In this document: in pieces, positions 16,927 to 25,123 of the stretch
Numbering within the stretch: the stretch's first letter is position 1
Layout of the letters: the number at the start of each line of letters is the position of its first letter
Assembly: GCA_964542455.1 (NCBI GenBank)
Contig: CAZIUC010000003.1
Span: 1 to 64,000 of the forward strand
Direction of reading: 5' to 3'
Length of the DNA stretch: 64,000 nucleotides
DNA from: PFJX01 sp964542455
GTDB lineage: Bacteria > Pseudomonadota > Gammaproteobacteria > Burkholderiales > Thiobacillaceae
The notes under the pieces: model-generated
Databases searched by the model: none
What the model was told of the DNA's origin: nothing
What the model saw: only the letters and a program-made list of their open reading frames with translations
Made by a program: the position numbers and the translations under genes

Positions 16927-18774
16927 ATGACTCACGAATTGCAATCCATCCTGGCGCGGCATCAGTTCGCGCCGACGCGGCTCCTGCAAGTCTTGCGCGA
17001 AGTTCAGGAGCATTACTCCTGGATCGCCCCGGAAGCTCTGGACTATGTGGCCGCCGGCCTCGGCCTGCCGCGCGCGCGGGTGGAGGGCGTGGCGGGGTTC
17101 TACAGCTTTCTCCACAGCGACGCGCCGTGCCGCTATCGCCTGCTGTTCTCCGACAACATTACCGACCGCATGCTGGGAAACCAGGAGCTGATCACCTACT
17201 TGTGCAACAAGTTGTGGGTGGAACGCGGCCATATTTCCGAAGACGGCCTGGTCAGCGTGGACACGACTTCCTGCACCGGCCTGTGCGATCAAGGTCCGGC
17301 GCTGCTGGTCAACGGCTGGGCGATTCCGCGTCTCACCCGTGAACGCCTCGACCAGATCGCCGAATTGGTTCTGGGGAAGGCGCCGGTCGAACAATGGCCG
17401 CGCGAGCTGTTCGCGATTGAAAACAACATCCACCGCGCCGACATCCTGCTGGACAACCCGATGGAGCCCGGGGACGCCTTGCGCGGGATCATTTCACGCG
17501 GTGGCGATCTGGAAGCCGCCGCCAATGCCCGTTCCTGGCGCGAGGGCATCCCCGCCGCTGAACAAGGGCAGCTCGCCATCCTGGACGAGATCAAGAAATC
17601 CAACTTGCGCGGCCGTGGCGGCGCCGGTTTCACCACCGGGCTGAAGTGGGAGGCCTGCCGCAACGCCTCCGGCGCGCAACGCTATGTGGTGTGCAACGCC
17701 GACGAAGGCGAGCCGGGCACCTTCAAGGACCGCGTGCTGCTCACCACCCAGGCCGATCTGCTGTTCGAGGGCATGACGGTTTGCGCCTACGCCATCGGCG
17801 CGACCCAGGGGTTTCTCTACCTGCGCGGCGAATACCGTTATCTGCTGGAGCCGCTGAACGAGGTTTTGGCGCGACGGCGCGCGGCGCGCTTGCTGGGCCG
17901 CGACATCCTGGAACATGGCGGCTTCGACTTCGACATCGAAATCCACCTCGGCGCCGGCGCTTATGTCTGCGGTGAGGAGTCGGCGCTGATCGAATCGCTG
18001 GAAGGCAAGCGCGGCATTCCACGCAACCGGCCGCCTTATCCGGTTACCCACGGCTATTTGCAATGCCCGACCACGGTGAACAACGTCGAGACCTTCTGCG
18101 CCGCGGCCCTGATCGCGGCCGGTGGGGACGAGTGGTACCGCGGCGTCGGCACCGCCAAGTCGGCCGGCAGCAAGGTGTTGTCGGTGTCCGGCGATTGCGC
18201 CCGTCCCGGCATCTATGAATATCCCTTCGGCGTGACGGTGCGCCAGGTGCTGGAAGACTGTGGGGCGGAGAACACGTTGGCGGTGCAGATCAGCGGCCCC
18301 TCGGGCGTGTGCATCGCCGCCGACGAATTTGACCGCCGCATCGCCTTCGAGGACCTGGCCACCGCCGGCGCCTTCATGGTGTTCGACAGCAGCCGCGACA
18401 TGTTCGAGGTGGCGCGCAACTTCGCCCACTTCTTCGCGCATGAGAGCTGCGGCTTCTGCACCCCCTGCCGGGTCGGCACCGCCATGTTGCGGACCACGAT
18501 GGACAAGATCGCGAACGGCCACGGCACCCTGTACGACCTGGCCGAGATCGAGAAGCTCGACCGAGTGCTCAACCAGTCCGCCCACTGCGGCCTCGGCCAC
18601 ACCGCCTGCAACCCCACCCTGGATACGCTGAAGCGTTTCCGCCCCACTTACGAACGGCGCCTGAAGTCACAGGATTTCGAGCCCGCCTTCGACCTCGACG
18701 GCGCGCTCGCCGCCGCCCGCCGCATGACAGGCCGCGATGATGCCGGGGCGCACCTGAGCACGGAGGAGGCATGA
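16927..18774 (+). CDS. hoxF: NAD-reducing hydrogenase diaphorase subunit HoxF
   Basis: NADH:acceptor diaphorase subunit of bidirectional [NiFe] hydrogenase, homologous to complex I NuoF with a fused NuoE-like N-terminus (1-150), as in Cupriavidus HoxF. GRGGAGF at 229-235 and GAGAYVCGEESALIES at 342-357 mark NADH/FMN binding. The [4Fe-4S] ligands are Cys508, Cys511 and Cys514 (SCGFCTPC) plus a later cysteine near 554-561. The NuoE-like part keeps only the second cysteine pair (Cys116, Cys120). The 615 aa are full length. Confidence 0.95.
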   Translation: MTHELQSILARHQFAPTRLLQVLREVQEHYSWIAPEALDYVAAGLGLPRARVEGVAGFYSFLHSDAPCRYRLLFSDNITDRMLGNQELITYLCNKLWVERGHISEDGLVSVDTTSCTGLCDQGPALLVNGWAIPRLTRERLDQIAELVLGKAPVEQWPRELFAIENNIHRADILLDNPMEPGDALRGIISRGGDLEAAANARSWREGIPAAEQGQLAILDEIKKSNLRGRGGAGFTTGLKWEACRNASGAQRYVVCNADEGEPGTFKDRVLLTTQADLLFEGMTVCAYAIGATQGFLYLRGEYRYLLEPLNEVLARRRAARLLGRDILEHGGFDFDIEIHLGAGAYVCGEESALIESLEGKRGIPRNRPPYPVTHGYLQCPTTVNNVETFCAAALIAAGGDEWYRGVGTAKSAGSKVLSVSGDCARPGIYEYPFGVTVRQVLEDCGAENTLAVQISGPSGVCIAADEFDRRIAFEDLATAGAFMVFDSSRDMFEVARNFAHFFAHESCGFCTPCRVGTAMLRTTMDKIANGHGTLYDLAEIEKLDRVLNQSAHCGLGHTACNPTLDTLKRFRPTYERRLKSQDFEPAFDLDGALAAARRMTGRDDAGAHLSTEEA

Positions 18775-18788
18775 ATCCAACCTACCCC

Positions 18789-18856
18789 GTAGGATGTGGT
18801 GAGCTTGCGAACCGCATCACCCACGCACGACGTGGTTCGTCCCTCACCACATCCTT
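18789..18856. repeat. GTAG-headed palindromic repeat inside the hox operon (family B, copy 2)
   Basis: Begins GTAGGATGTGGTGAGC and ends with the inverted CTCACCACATCC. It fills most of the 96-nt gap between hoxF and hoxU, where Hox genes are normally close together. It probably inserted after the operon formed. Confidence 0.88.
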
Positions 18857-18870
18857 CGCATGGAGTTCCC

Positions 18871-19623
18871 ATGACTGAAACCTTCCAGCTCGACGGCGAG
18901 GACGTCTCCTTCGTCCCCGGCCAGAGCGTCCTGCAGGCGGCCCTCTCCGCCGGCCGCTACATTCCGCATCTCTGTTACCACCCGGAATTCAAGCCGCATG
19001 GCAGTTGCAAGGTGTGCACGGTGAAGGCCAATGGTCGTACAGCGGCGTCCTGCACCCTCCCGGCGCAGGCCGGGCTGAACGTGGAAAGCGAAACCGGGGA
19101 AATGAACGACCTGCGTCGCACCCTGGTGCAGATGCTGTTCGCCGAGGGCAACCATTTCTGTCCCTCCTGTGAGAAGAGCGGCAATTGCACCTTGCAGGCC
19201 TTGGGCTCCGACCTCGGCGTGATGACGGCGGGCTTCCGCCATTTCTATCCGGATCGCCCGGTGGACGCCTCGCACCCGGATTTCCTGCTCGATTTCAACC
19301 GCTGCATTCTGTGTGAACTGTGCGTGCGCGCTTCCTGCGAGGTGGACAACAAATGTGTGTTCGCTCTCTCCGGGCGCGGTCTTGACAAGCATCTGATCGT
19401 CAACGCGGCCTCCGGCAAACTCGCCGATACCGACGTCGCCCTGAGCGACAAGGCGGTGGATGTCTGCCCGGTGGGCGTGATTCTGAAAAAACGGGTCGGT
19501 TTCGCCGTCCCCATCGGCCAGCGCCGTTACGACCAACGCCCGATCAGTGAACAGGCGCTCGACGACGCGCCGCGCCCATCCACCGCTTCCGGCGCTTGCG
19601 CCGCCTGTGAGGGAACATCATGA
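18871..19623 (+). CDS. hoxU: NAD-reducing hydrogenase diaphorase subunit HoxU
   Basis: Iron-sulfur electron-wiring subunit, homologous to the N-terminus of complex I NuoG. The 250 aa start at MTETFQLDG. Visible cluster ligands are Cys35, Cys46, Cys49 and Cys61 for a [2Fe-2S] cluster, His95/Cys97/Cys100/Cys106 for a His-ligated [4Fe-4S] cluster, and CILCELCVRASC around 145-155 for a further one. The last 25 residues (ISEQALDDAPRPSTASG) are an unusual tail. The stop overlaps hoxY by ATGA. Confidence 0.95.
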   Translation: MTETFQLDGEDVSFVPGQSVLQAALSAGRYIPHLCYHPEFKPHGSCKVCTVKANGRTAASCTLPAQAGLNVESETGEMNDLRRTLVQMLFAEGNHFCPSCEKSGNCTLQALGSDLGVMTAGFRHFYPDRPVDASHPDFLLDFNRCILCELCVRASCEVDNKCVFALSGRGLDKHLIVNAASGKLADTDVALSDKAVDVCPVGVILKKRVGFAVPIGQRRYDQRPISEQALDDAPRPSTASGACAACEGTS

Positions 19624-20159
19624 GCCAGAAGCTGCGCGTCGCCACCACTTCCCTGGCCGGCTGCTTCGGCTGCCATATGTCCCTGCTGGACATCGACGAA
19701 CGCCTGTTCGATCTACTCGAACTGGTCGAATTCGACCGCTCGCCGCTCACCGACATCAAACACTGCGGCCCCTGCGATGTCGGCCTGGTGGAAGGCGGCC
19801 TGTGCAACGCGGAAAACGTCCATGTCCTGCGCGAGTTTCGCAAGAACTGCAAAATCCTGGTCGCCGTCGGCGCCTGCGCCGTCACCGGTGGACTGCCCGC
19901 GCAACGCAACCACCTGAGCCTGGCCGACTGCCTGCAAGAGGTCTATGTCACCGAAATCAGCCTGGAGCACGGCGGCATCCCCAACGACCCGGAACTGCCT
20001 CTGCCGCTGGACAAGGTCCACCCGCTACATGAAGTGGTGAAAGTGGATTACTTCCTGCCGGGTTGCCCGCCCTCGGCCGACACGATCTGGAAATTCCTCA
20101 CCGACCTCCTGGCCGGCCGCACGCCTAGCCTGGGGCCGGAACTGATTCGCTACGATTAG
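19620..20159 (+). CDS. hoxY: NAD-reducing hydrogenase small subunit HoxY
   Basis: Small [NiFe]-hydrogenase subunit that carries the proximal [4Fe-4S] cluster. Ligand cysteines are visible at Cys15/Cys18 (GCFGCHM), Cys86 (VGACAVTGG) and Cys149 (LPGCPPSADTIW). The 179 aa and leaderless N-terminus fit soluble HoxY. Coupled to hoxU by ATGA. The expected next gene, hoxH (catalytic large subunit), is absent: a hairpin follows at 20166 and then an iron-uptake operon. Confidence 0.95.
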   Translation: MSQKLRVATTSLAGCFGCHMSLLDIDERLFDLLELVEFDRSPLTDIKHCGPCDVGLVEGGLCNAENVHVLREFRKNCKILVAVGACAVTGGLPAQRNHLSLADCLQEVYVTEISLEHGGIPNDPELPLPLDKVHPLHEVVKVDYFLPGCPPSADTIWKFLTDLLAGRTPSLGPELIRYD

Positions 20160-20165
20160 GGGAGG

Positions 20166-20184
20166 GCGCCCACAGTGGGCGCTT
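20166..20184 (+). terminator. Terminator-like hairpin after hoxY
   Basis: GCGCCCA-CAG-TGGGCGC followed by TTGATT begins 6 nt after the hoxY stop. Its position suggests the hox transcript ends here, which fits the absence of hoxH. The T-run is weak. Confidence 0.6.
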
Positions 20185-20250
20185 GATTCATGGAGCGGGT
20201 GATGCTGCCGGCCAAGGCTTGCTAAAAAGCTCAGGCGAGTATTGCGAATG

Positions 20251-20273
20251 TAAATGGGAATGACTATCATTGT
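20251..20273 (+). promoter_or_regulatory. Fur-box-like operator before the cupredoxin-FTR1 operon
   Basis: The string AATGGGAATGACTATCATTG lies about 30 nt before the cupredoxin ATG. It keeps most hexamer units of the Fur box (GAATGA, TATCAT) in an AT-rich island within GC-rich DNA. Iron-dependent repression is inferred from this and from the iron permease downstream. Confidence 0.6.
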
Positions 20274-20300
20274 TTCCGTCGCAATCTCTCGTTATCCGCC

Positions 20301-20618
20301 ATGAAATATCTTGCCTTGCCCTTGTTGCTGTTCCCCCTGACCGTTCTGGCGGCGGATACGGAAGTTACGTTGGCCATCAAAAACAACCGCTTCATACCCG
20401 CTGAACTCCATGTTCAGGCCGGCAAGAAGATCAAGCTGGTGGTGGAAAACCAGGATGCCGCCGCCGAGGAGTTCGAGAGTTACGAATTGAATCGGGAGAA
20501 GGTCATCGCGGCCAATTCTCGTGGCACCCTGTTCATCGGCCCCCTGGCGCCGGGCCGCTATCCGTTCTTCGGCGATTTCCACCAACAGACCGCGCGTGGC
20601 GTGGTCGTTGCCGAATAA
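20301..20618 (+). CDS. Periplasmic cupredoxin-like protein
   Basis: Predicted exported cupredoxin_1-type protein working with the FTR1 permease, perhaps in copper-dependent ferrous iron oxidation or iron handling. The 105 aa have a signal peptide (MKYLALPLLLFPLTVLAA) and a beta-sandwich with FIPAELHVQAGKKIKLVVEN and PLAPGRYPFFGDFHQQTARG. It has no cysteine, so a classic type 1 copper site is missing; His, Glu and Met/Asp ligands are possible. Twelve nt separate it from the permease gene. Confidence 0.88.
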   Translation: MKYLALPLLLFPLTVLAADTEVTLAIKNNRFIPAELHVQAGKKIKLVVENQDAAAEEFESYELNREKVIAANSRGTLFIGPLAPGRYPFFGDFHQQTARGVVVAE

Positions 20619-20630
20619 GGAAACCTTGCC

Positions 20631-21479
20631 ATGTTCGCCGCCTCTGTCATCGTTTTCCGCGAAGCGCTGGAAGCCGCCCTGTTGATCGGTATCATCGCCG
20701 CCGCCACGCGGGGTCTGGACGGCCGCGGGCGCTGGATCGGAATCGGCGTCGCCGCCGGCCTGGCGCTGTCACTGGTCGTGGCCGGACTCACCGACGTCAT
20801 CGCTCAGTGGGCCGACGGCGCCGGCCAGGAATTGTTCAATGCCGCCGTGCTCGGCGTCGCCGTGCTGATGCTGGCCTGGCACAACATCTGGATGGCCAGC
20901 CATGGCAAGGAAATGGCGGCCCAGGCCAAGCAGGTCGCGCACTCGGTGGTTTCGGGTGGCGCGGAGCTCTCCGCCATCGCTCTGGTTATCGCGTTGGCTG
21001 TGCTGCGCGAAGGCTCTGAAACCGCTTTGTTCTTGTATGGACTCGCCGCCAGCGACCAACTCGGCGCCACGGAAGTGCTTTCCGGTGCCGGCCTCGGCCT
21101 GCTCGGCGGCGCGGCGGTGGGCGGCGCGCTCTATGCCGGTCTGGTGCGCATTCCGCTGCGCTGGCTGTTCGGCGTGACCAGCTTGCTGGTGCTGTTGCTG
21201 GCTTCCGGCATGGCCGGCCAGATCGCCCGGCTGCTGATTCAGGGCGACATCCTGCCTTTCTCCGGTCGAGCGCTCTGGGATACCACCGCTCTCCTGCCCG
21301 TGAATTCGAGCCTGGGCAACCTCCTGCACGTGATGATGGGTTACGAAGCGCGTCCTAGCGCCATGCAGGTGCTGTTCTATGTCGCGACCTTCTGTCTGAT
21401 CCTGCTCGGCATGCTCTGGTCAGGCCGTGCTCCGGCCCAGTCCAGGCCCGCCTCCCCCTCCCCGATTCAATCCGCCTGA
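20631..21479 (+). CDS. FTR1-family iron permease
   Basis: Inner-membrane iron transporter of the OFeT/FTR1 family. The 282 aa show seven hydrophobic helices and the two diagnostic RExxE motifs: Arg10-Glu14 (FREALEA) and Arg126-Glu130 (LREGSE), which bind iron in FTR1/EfeU. An AAGGA site precedes the ATG. Paired with a cupredoxin upstream and a barrel protein downstream, it forms a three-gene operon behind a Fur-like box. EfeO and EfeB are absent here. Confidence 0.94.
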   Translation: MFAASVIVFREALEAALLIGIIAAATRGLDGRGRWIGIGVAAGLALSLVVAGLTDVIAQWADGAGQELFNAAVLGVAVLMLAWHNIWMASHGKEMAAQAKQVAHSVVSGGAELSAIALVIALAVLREGSETALFLYGLAASDQLGATEVLSGAGLGLLGGAAVGGALYAGLVRIPLRWLFGVTSLLVLLLASGMAGQIARLLIQGDILPFSGRALWDTTALLPVNSSLGNLLHVMMGYEARPSAMQVLFYVATFCLILLGMLWSGRAPAQSRPASPSPIQSA

Positions 21480-21490
21480 AAGGTATTTTC

Positions 21491-22234
21491 ATGAAGCGTC
21501 AATTCGCGGCCGCGTTGGCCGCCACGGCCTCCCTTTGCCTGCAAGCCGCTCACGCCGGCCCATCCGATTATGTCTACGAGCCGAAAGTGGAACATGGCGA
21601 GAAGGAAATCGACTTCAAGTATGGCCACGCCGGCAATCGCGCGCCGGGCGACACTCTGCAAGCCGCCTCCAGCCTGGGTCTGGGCTATGGCGCGGGGGAG
21701 CACTGGTTCACCGAGTTTTATGTGAAGTGGGAGCAGCCCGCGGCGGGGGACATGAAGTACGAAGCCCTGGAATGGGAAAACAAGTTTCAGCTCACGGAGA
21801 CCGGCGAATACCCGGTGGACATCGGTTTCATCGCCGAGATCGAGCGGCCAAAGGATCACGACGAAGGCTGGGAGGTGCGGGTCGGGCCCCTGTTTCAGAC
21901 CGAATTCGGCAAGTTGCAGGCCAATGCCAATCTACTGTTCACACATCATTACGATGCCGCGACCCCAAGCCCCACCCAGTTCGGCTACCAGGTGCAGTTG
22001 AAATATCGCTGGAAGCCGGAGTTCGAGTTCGGCCTGCAAGGTTTCGGCGACATGGGCGACTGGGATCATTGGTCTGGTGGCAGCCAGCAATCGCAGCGTT
22101 TTGGCCCCGCCGTGTTCGGCAAGATCGGGGTGGGAACGCACAAGGCCGTGCGCTACAACGCGGCGCTGCTGTTCGGCGCGACGGACGGCGCGCCGAAACA
22201 GATCTTCCGTTTACAGGCGGAATACGAATTCTGA
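21491..22234 (+). CDS. Predicted outer-membrane beta-barrel protein of the FTR1 operon
   Basis: The 247 aa begin with a signal peptide (cleavage near AAHA-GPSD), alternate aromatic/hydrophobic strands, and end in a terminal phenylalanine (QAEYEF), the usual barrel sorting signal. Strands such as LGLGYGAGEHWFTEFYVKWE and YQVQLKYRWKPEFEFGLQGF support a barrel. It is co-transcribed with FTR1 (11-nt gap, AAAGG site). A role in outer-membrane iron passage is a guess from context. Confidence 0.75.
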   Translation: MKRQFAAALAATASLCLQAAHAGPSDYVYEPKVEHGEKEIDFKYGHAGNRAPGDTLQAASSLGLGYGAGEHWFTEFYVKWEQPAAGDMKYEALEWENKFQLTETGEYPVDIGFIAEIERPKDHDEGWEVRVGPLFQTEFGKLQANANLLFTHHYDAATPSPTQFGYQVQLKYRWKPEFEFGLQGFGDMGDWDHWSGGSQQSQRFGPAVFGKIGVGTHKAVRYNAALLFGATDGAPKQIFRLQAEYEF

Positions 22235-22372
22235 TTCGTCGCTTGCCTCGGGCCGGCTCAGAAACCTTCCCCGTCGCTGGCCTTCCGCGCTTGGTGCCGG
22301 TGGGTGGCGCCATAACGCCGATACGCGGATGCGAGACGCGCAAGCCCGCCTTGATTGGAGCGGGATGGGCTC

Positions 22373-24361
22373 CTACAGGGTGGCCGGTTGGACGACGTTC
22401 ACCCGCTCCGGCAGGGCGGGCCAGACGCCCTTGTCCACCACGCGGGCGGCGTCGAACAGCAACCAGCTTTGCCGTCCGTAGTGGGGCAGGGGACGTTGCA
22501 AGGCTCGTAGCGCTTCGCCATCCCGGACGGCGATTACCGCATAGGGGCGCCCGTCGCCATTCCGCGCCGTCCAGACCCTGGCGTCATGCGGTGCGGCTAG
22601 TTGCGGGGGTGTCGGCGGCAGTCCGAGGCGGGCCAGGAGGGTATCGACCCGCGCCGTCTGGCCAATGATGAGGATGGGTTCGCTGCCGGGTAGCCTCGAA
22701 GCTGTCGCGCGCAACGTTTGCGGCCGCGCGTCCAGCAGCCGTTCGGCGAGGGCGGTGGCGGCTTCGGCCAGGTCTTCGTCGCCCTCCGCCAGGAGCAGGC
22801 CGACCCGGGGCGCCACCAATATTTCCCGCAGGATGGGGGGGAAGCGATCCCGCGCGACACGCCGCCAGAGCCGGTAATCCGGGTCCAGTTCCACCGCCTG
22901 GACCGGCACGGTCCCGGGTAGGCAGACGCGGGTGCTGGTCTCCTGAATATCCAGCCAGCGGCCTTCAGTCCGCTCCGGGTGGTCCAGGCGCAGGCGCAGG
23001 GGCACCAGCAAGGCATAGGGGGGATCGGCTTGTTCCAGGGTCAGCCCCAACTTGCCGTCGGTCCACTTCGCCGGGCCGAGCTTGAGTCGCGGCGTCCCCG
23101 CGCGTTGCACCCATTGCCGGAAGAAGGCGCTCAGGTCGCGGCCAGCGGCCTGGGTGAAGGCGTGTTCCAGGTCGGCCCAGCCGGCGCGCTGGAAACGGTG
23201 TTGTTGCCAGAACAGACGCAGCCCCCGCTCGAAAGCCTCGGCGCCGATCTGGTCCCGCAGCATGAAAAAAACCATGGCCGCCTTGTCGTAGCCGATGATC
23301 GAGGAGATGCCGTGGTGGCGGGCGGTGAAGGCGGTGAGCGGGGTGTCCTCCGCCTCCGGCACGGCGGCCAGGTCGCGTAGCCAGCCCAGTCGCGCTTCTC
23401 GCGCCGCCGCCGGCGACTCGTCCTCCTTGTAGGCGTAGTCGGCCATGAAAGTGGTGAGGCCCTCCGACCAGTTGCCCGTCGTCCAATCCGGGATCACGCC
23501 GTTGCCCCACCAGTTGTGCAGCACCTCGTGGCCCAGTGAGATGGCGCGGATAAAGGGCAGGCGCAGCACGTCGCGGCCCAGGTAGGTGAGGCTGGGCATG
23601 CCGAAGCCGGTGGGCAGTGGGCTTGCCACTACGCTGAAGGTGTCGAAGGGGTAGGTGCCGATGAGCTTGCCGTAGCGGTCGATGTAGCGGGCCGAGTCAT
23701 CCAGGTACGCCGGCGCCAGATCGGCCATGTCGGCGTAAAACCAGGAACGCAGGCGCAAGGGGGGCTGGCCCGGCCGGTCGATCAGGCGCTCGCTCACCAC
23801 ATAGGGTCCGGCCATCAGATCGATGCCCTCGGTGGCCTGGGAAAAGACGTATTCGGCCCGGTAGCCGTCGATTTCCGACTCGCTGACCAGGGTGCCGGGC
23901 GCCAGGCCCTTCTGGCCGGCGGGTAGGCGCAGGCGCAGACGGTAGCTGAAGGGTTCGCCGGGGTCGGGGTACCAGCCGCTGGAAGCGGGTAGAAAACTGC
24001 CTCGGGCGTCGAGCATCGGCGGCAACTGGGCGAGAACCTCCTTGTGGTCGAGGTCGAGCAGCGCGCCGAGAACGCCCCGATAACGCATTTCGAGCCTGTG
24101 CGGACCAGCGCCGACCAGGTCCAGATGGAGCACGGCTTCAGCGCGCGGGGGGAGCGCCAACGCGCGGCCATCGATGGCGAGCCGCGTCAGCCGCAGACTG
24201 GGTAGAAGATGGAGATCCAGGCTGTTTGCCTGAAGATCCAGGATCGCCTCGGCTTCCAGGGTCCGCGTGTCCGGGTCCAGCCTCAGGTCCAGATCCAGAT
24301 GCGGCGGGTTCGCGCCCCATGCCGGGAGCGCGATCAGGAACAGCAGCAGGGCGCGCGTCAC
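22373..24361 (-). CDS. Exported M1-family (gluzincin) metallopeptidase-like protein
   Basis: Predicted periplasmic zinc peptidase. A GTG start at 24361 gives 662 aa with a signal peptide (MTRALLLFLIALPAWG); the frame further upstream overlaps the next gene. The zinc site is HEVLH at 278-282 with Glu300 in WSEGLT, the HExxH-x17-E spacing of M1 enzymes. The exopeptidase motif GxMEN is replaced by TGFGMPSLTY at 251-260, so aminopeptidase action is doubtful. The last 200 residues form an alpha/beta tail of unknown role. Confidence 0.85.
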   Translation of the reverse strand: MTRALLLFLIALPAWGANPPHLDLDLRLDPDTRTLEAEAILDLQANSLDLHLLPSLRLTRLAIDGRALALPPRAEAVLHLDLVGAGPHRLEMRYRGVLGALLDLDHKEVLAQLPPMLDARGSFLPASSGWYPDPGEPFSYRLRLRLPAGQKGLAPGTLVSESEIDGYRAEYVFSQATEGIDLMAGPYVVSERLIDRPGQPPLRLRSWFYADMADLAPAYLDDSARYIDRYGKLIGTYPFDTFSVVASPLPTGFGMPSLTYLGRDVLRLPFIRAISLGHEVLHNWWGNGVIPDWTTGNWSEGLTTFMADYAYKEDESPAAAREARLGWLRDLAAVPEAEDTPLTAFTARHHGISSIIGYDKAAMVFFMLRDQIGAEAFERGLRLFWQQHRFQRAGWADLEHAFTQAAGRDLSAFFRQWVQRAGTPRLKLGPAKWTDGKLGLTLEQADPPYALLVPLRLRLDHPERTEGRWLDIQETSTRVCLPGTVPVQAVELDPDYRLWRRVARDRFPPILREILVAPRVGLLLAEGDEDLAEAATALAERLLDARPQTLRATASRLPGSEPILIIGQTARVDTLLARLGLPPTPPQLAAPHDARVWTARNGDGRPYAVIAVRDGEALRALQRPLPHYGRQSWLLFDAARVVDKGVWPALPERVNVVQPATL

Positions 24362-24402
24362 GGTTTCACCGGGCGAGTGTTGTCGGTGTCGGTGGGAAAG
24401 CG

Positions 24403-24828
24403 CTATTGCGGCAGGGATTCCAGCAACTCGTTCATCTTGTCGAAGCGTGGCTTCTGCACGCTCAGCGCCATGACGCTGGCTTTGAGGCGGCTGCCGGACA
24501 TCAAGGCCGGAATGATCTCGTCGTCGCGGGTCTTCTTGAACGCCTCCCAAACCGTCTTGAACTGAGTCAATGTCGGCTGGGCGCCGCGCGGCGATTCATT
24601 TTTCAAGGCGGCGACAAGGCGGGCGTCCAGATCCTTGCGCGATTTGAGGGCATCCTCGTAGCGCATTTCCAGGACCGCGCGGTCATCCTCGCTCAGCATG
24701 GACATGGTTTGCTGCCGGGTCGTGGTCAGTGTGGACTTGATGTCCGCAACCGGGCCGGCCTGCACCGGACACGCGACAACCAACCAGGTGAAGGCGGCCA
24801 GCAAGGTGACGATGGTGTTTTTCATCAT
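24403..24828 (-). CDS. Exported helical protein of unknown function
   Basis: The 141 aa have a signal peptide (MMKNTIVTLLAAFTWLVVACPVQA) and then a charged, mainly helical body (TTTRQQTMSMLSEDDRAVLEM, WEAFKKTRDDEIIPALMSGS). Residue spacing resembles Spy/CpxP-like periplasmic helical proteins, but no defining motif was seen. A Cys near the cleavage region (VVACPVQAG) does not form a clean lipobox. It lies 41 nt before the M1-like peptidase gene and may share its transcript. Confidence 0.7.
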   Translation of the reverse strand: MMKNTIVTLLAAFTWLVVACPVQAGPVADIKSTLTTTRQQTMSMLSEDDRAVLEMRYEDALKSRKDLDARLVAALKNESPRGAQPTLTQFKTVWEAFKKTRDDEIIPALMSGSRLKASVMALSVQKPRFDKMNELLESLPQ

Positions 24829-25123
24829 GATCTCGTTGTTGTGATCGGGGAGAAGGGCAGTTTACGTACCATTTGCCGAACAGCCGGCTGACTTGTGCTT
24901 CGATACCGTGATGAAGAATATCCGGCCCTTCCGCACAACATATCGACCTGCAAACACGCTTTCTTGAGTGTCAATAGAGTCTGATTTATTGCGCGTATCT
25001 AGTGCTCAGAGTAAACGCGCCTCGTGGCGGCATCCTGAGTTGGCGTGAGGTAGCCGCTCGCGAGCGATCTATTTTTGTCGTGTTAGGCTTGCCGTGACGA
25101 GCATCCGATGACGAGGAGACCAC
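24829..25123. other. Divergent intergenic space of about 295 bp
   Basis: Separates the helical exported protein gene from the hydrolase gene. Its middle (24955-25010) is clearly AT-richer than its surroundings and is the likely promoter area for both genes. No convincing operator, repeat arm or RNA gene was recognised. Confidence 0.5.

Noticed and set aside
20200..20230. Sigma-54 promoter (GCTGCCGGCCAAGGCTTGCT) before the iron operon
   Set aside because: The -12 TTGC is present, but the -24 GG dinucleotide is not at the required spacing, so it is not supported.
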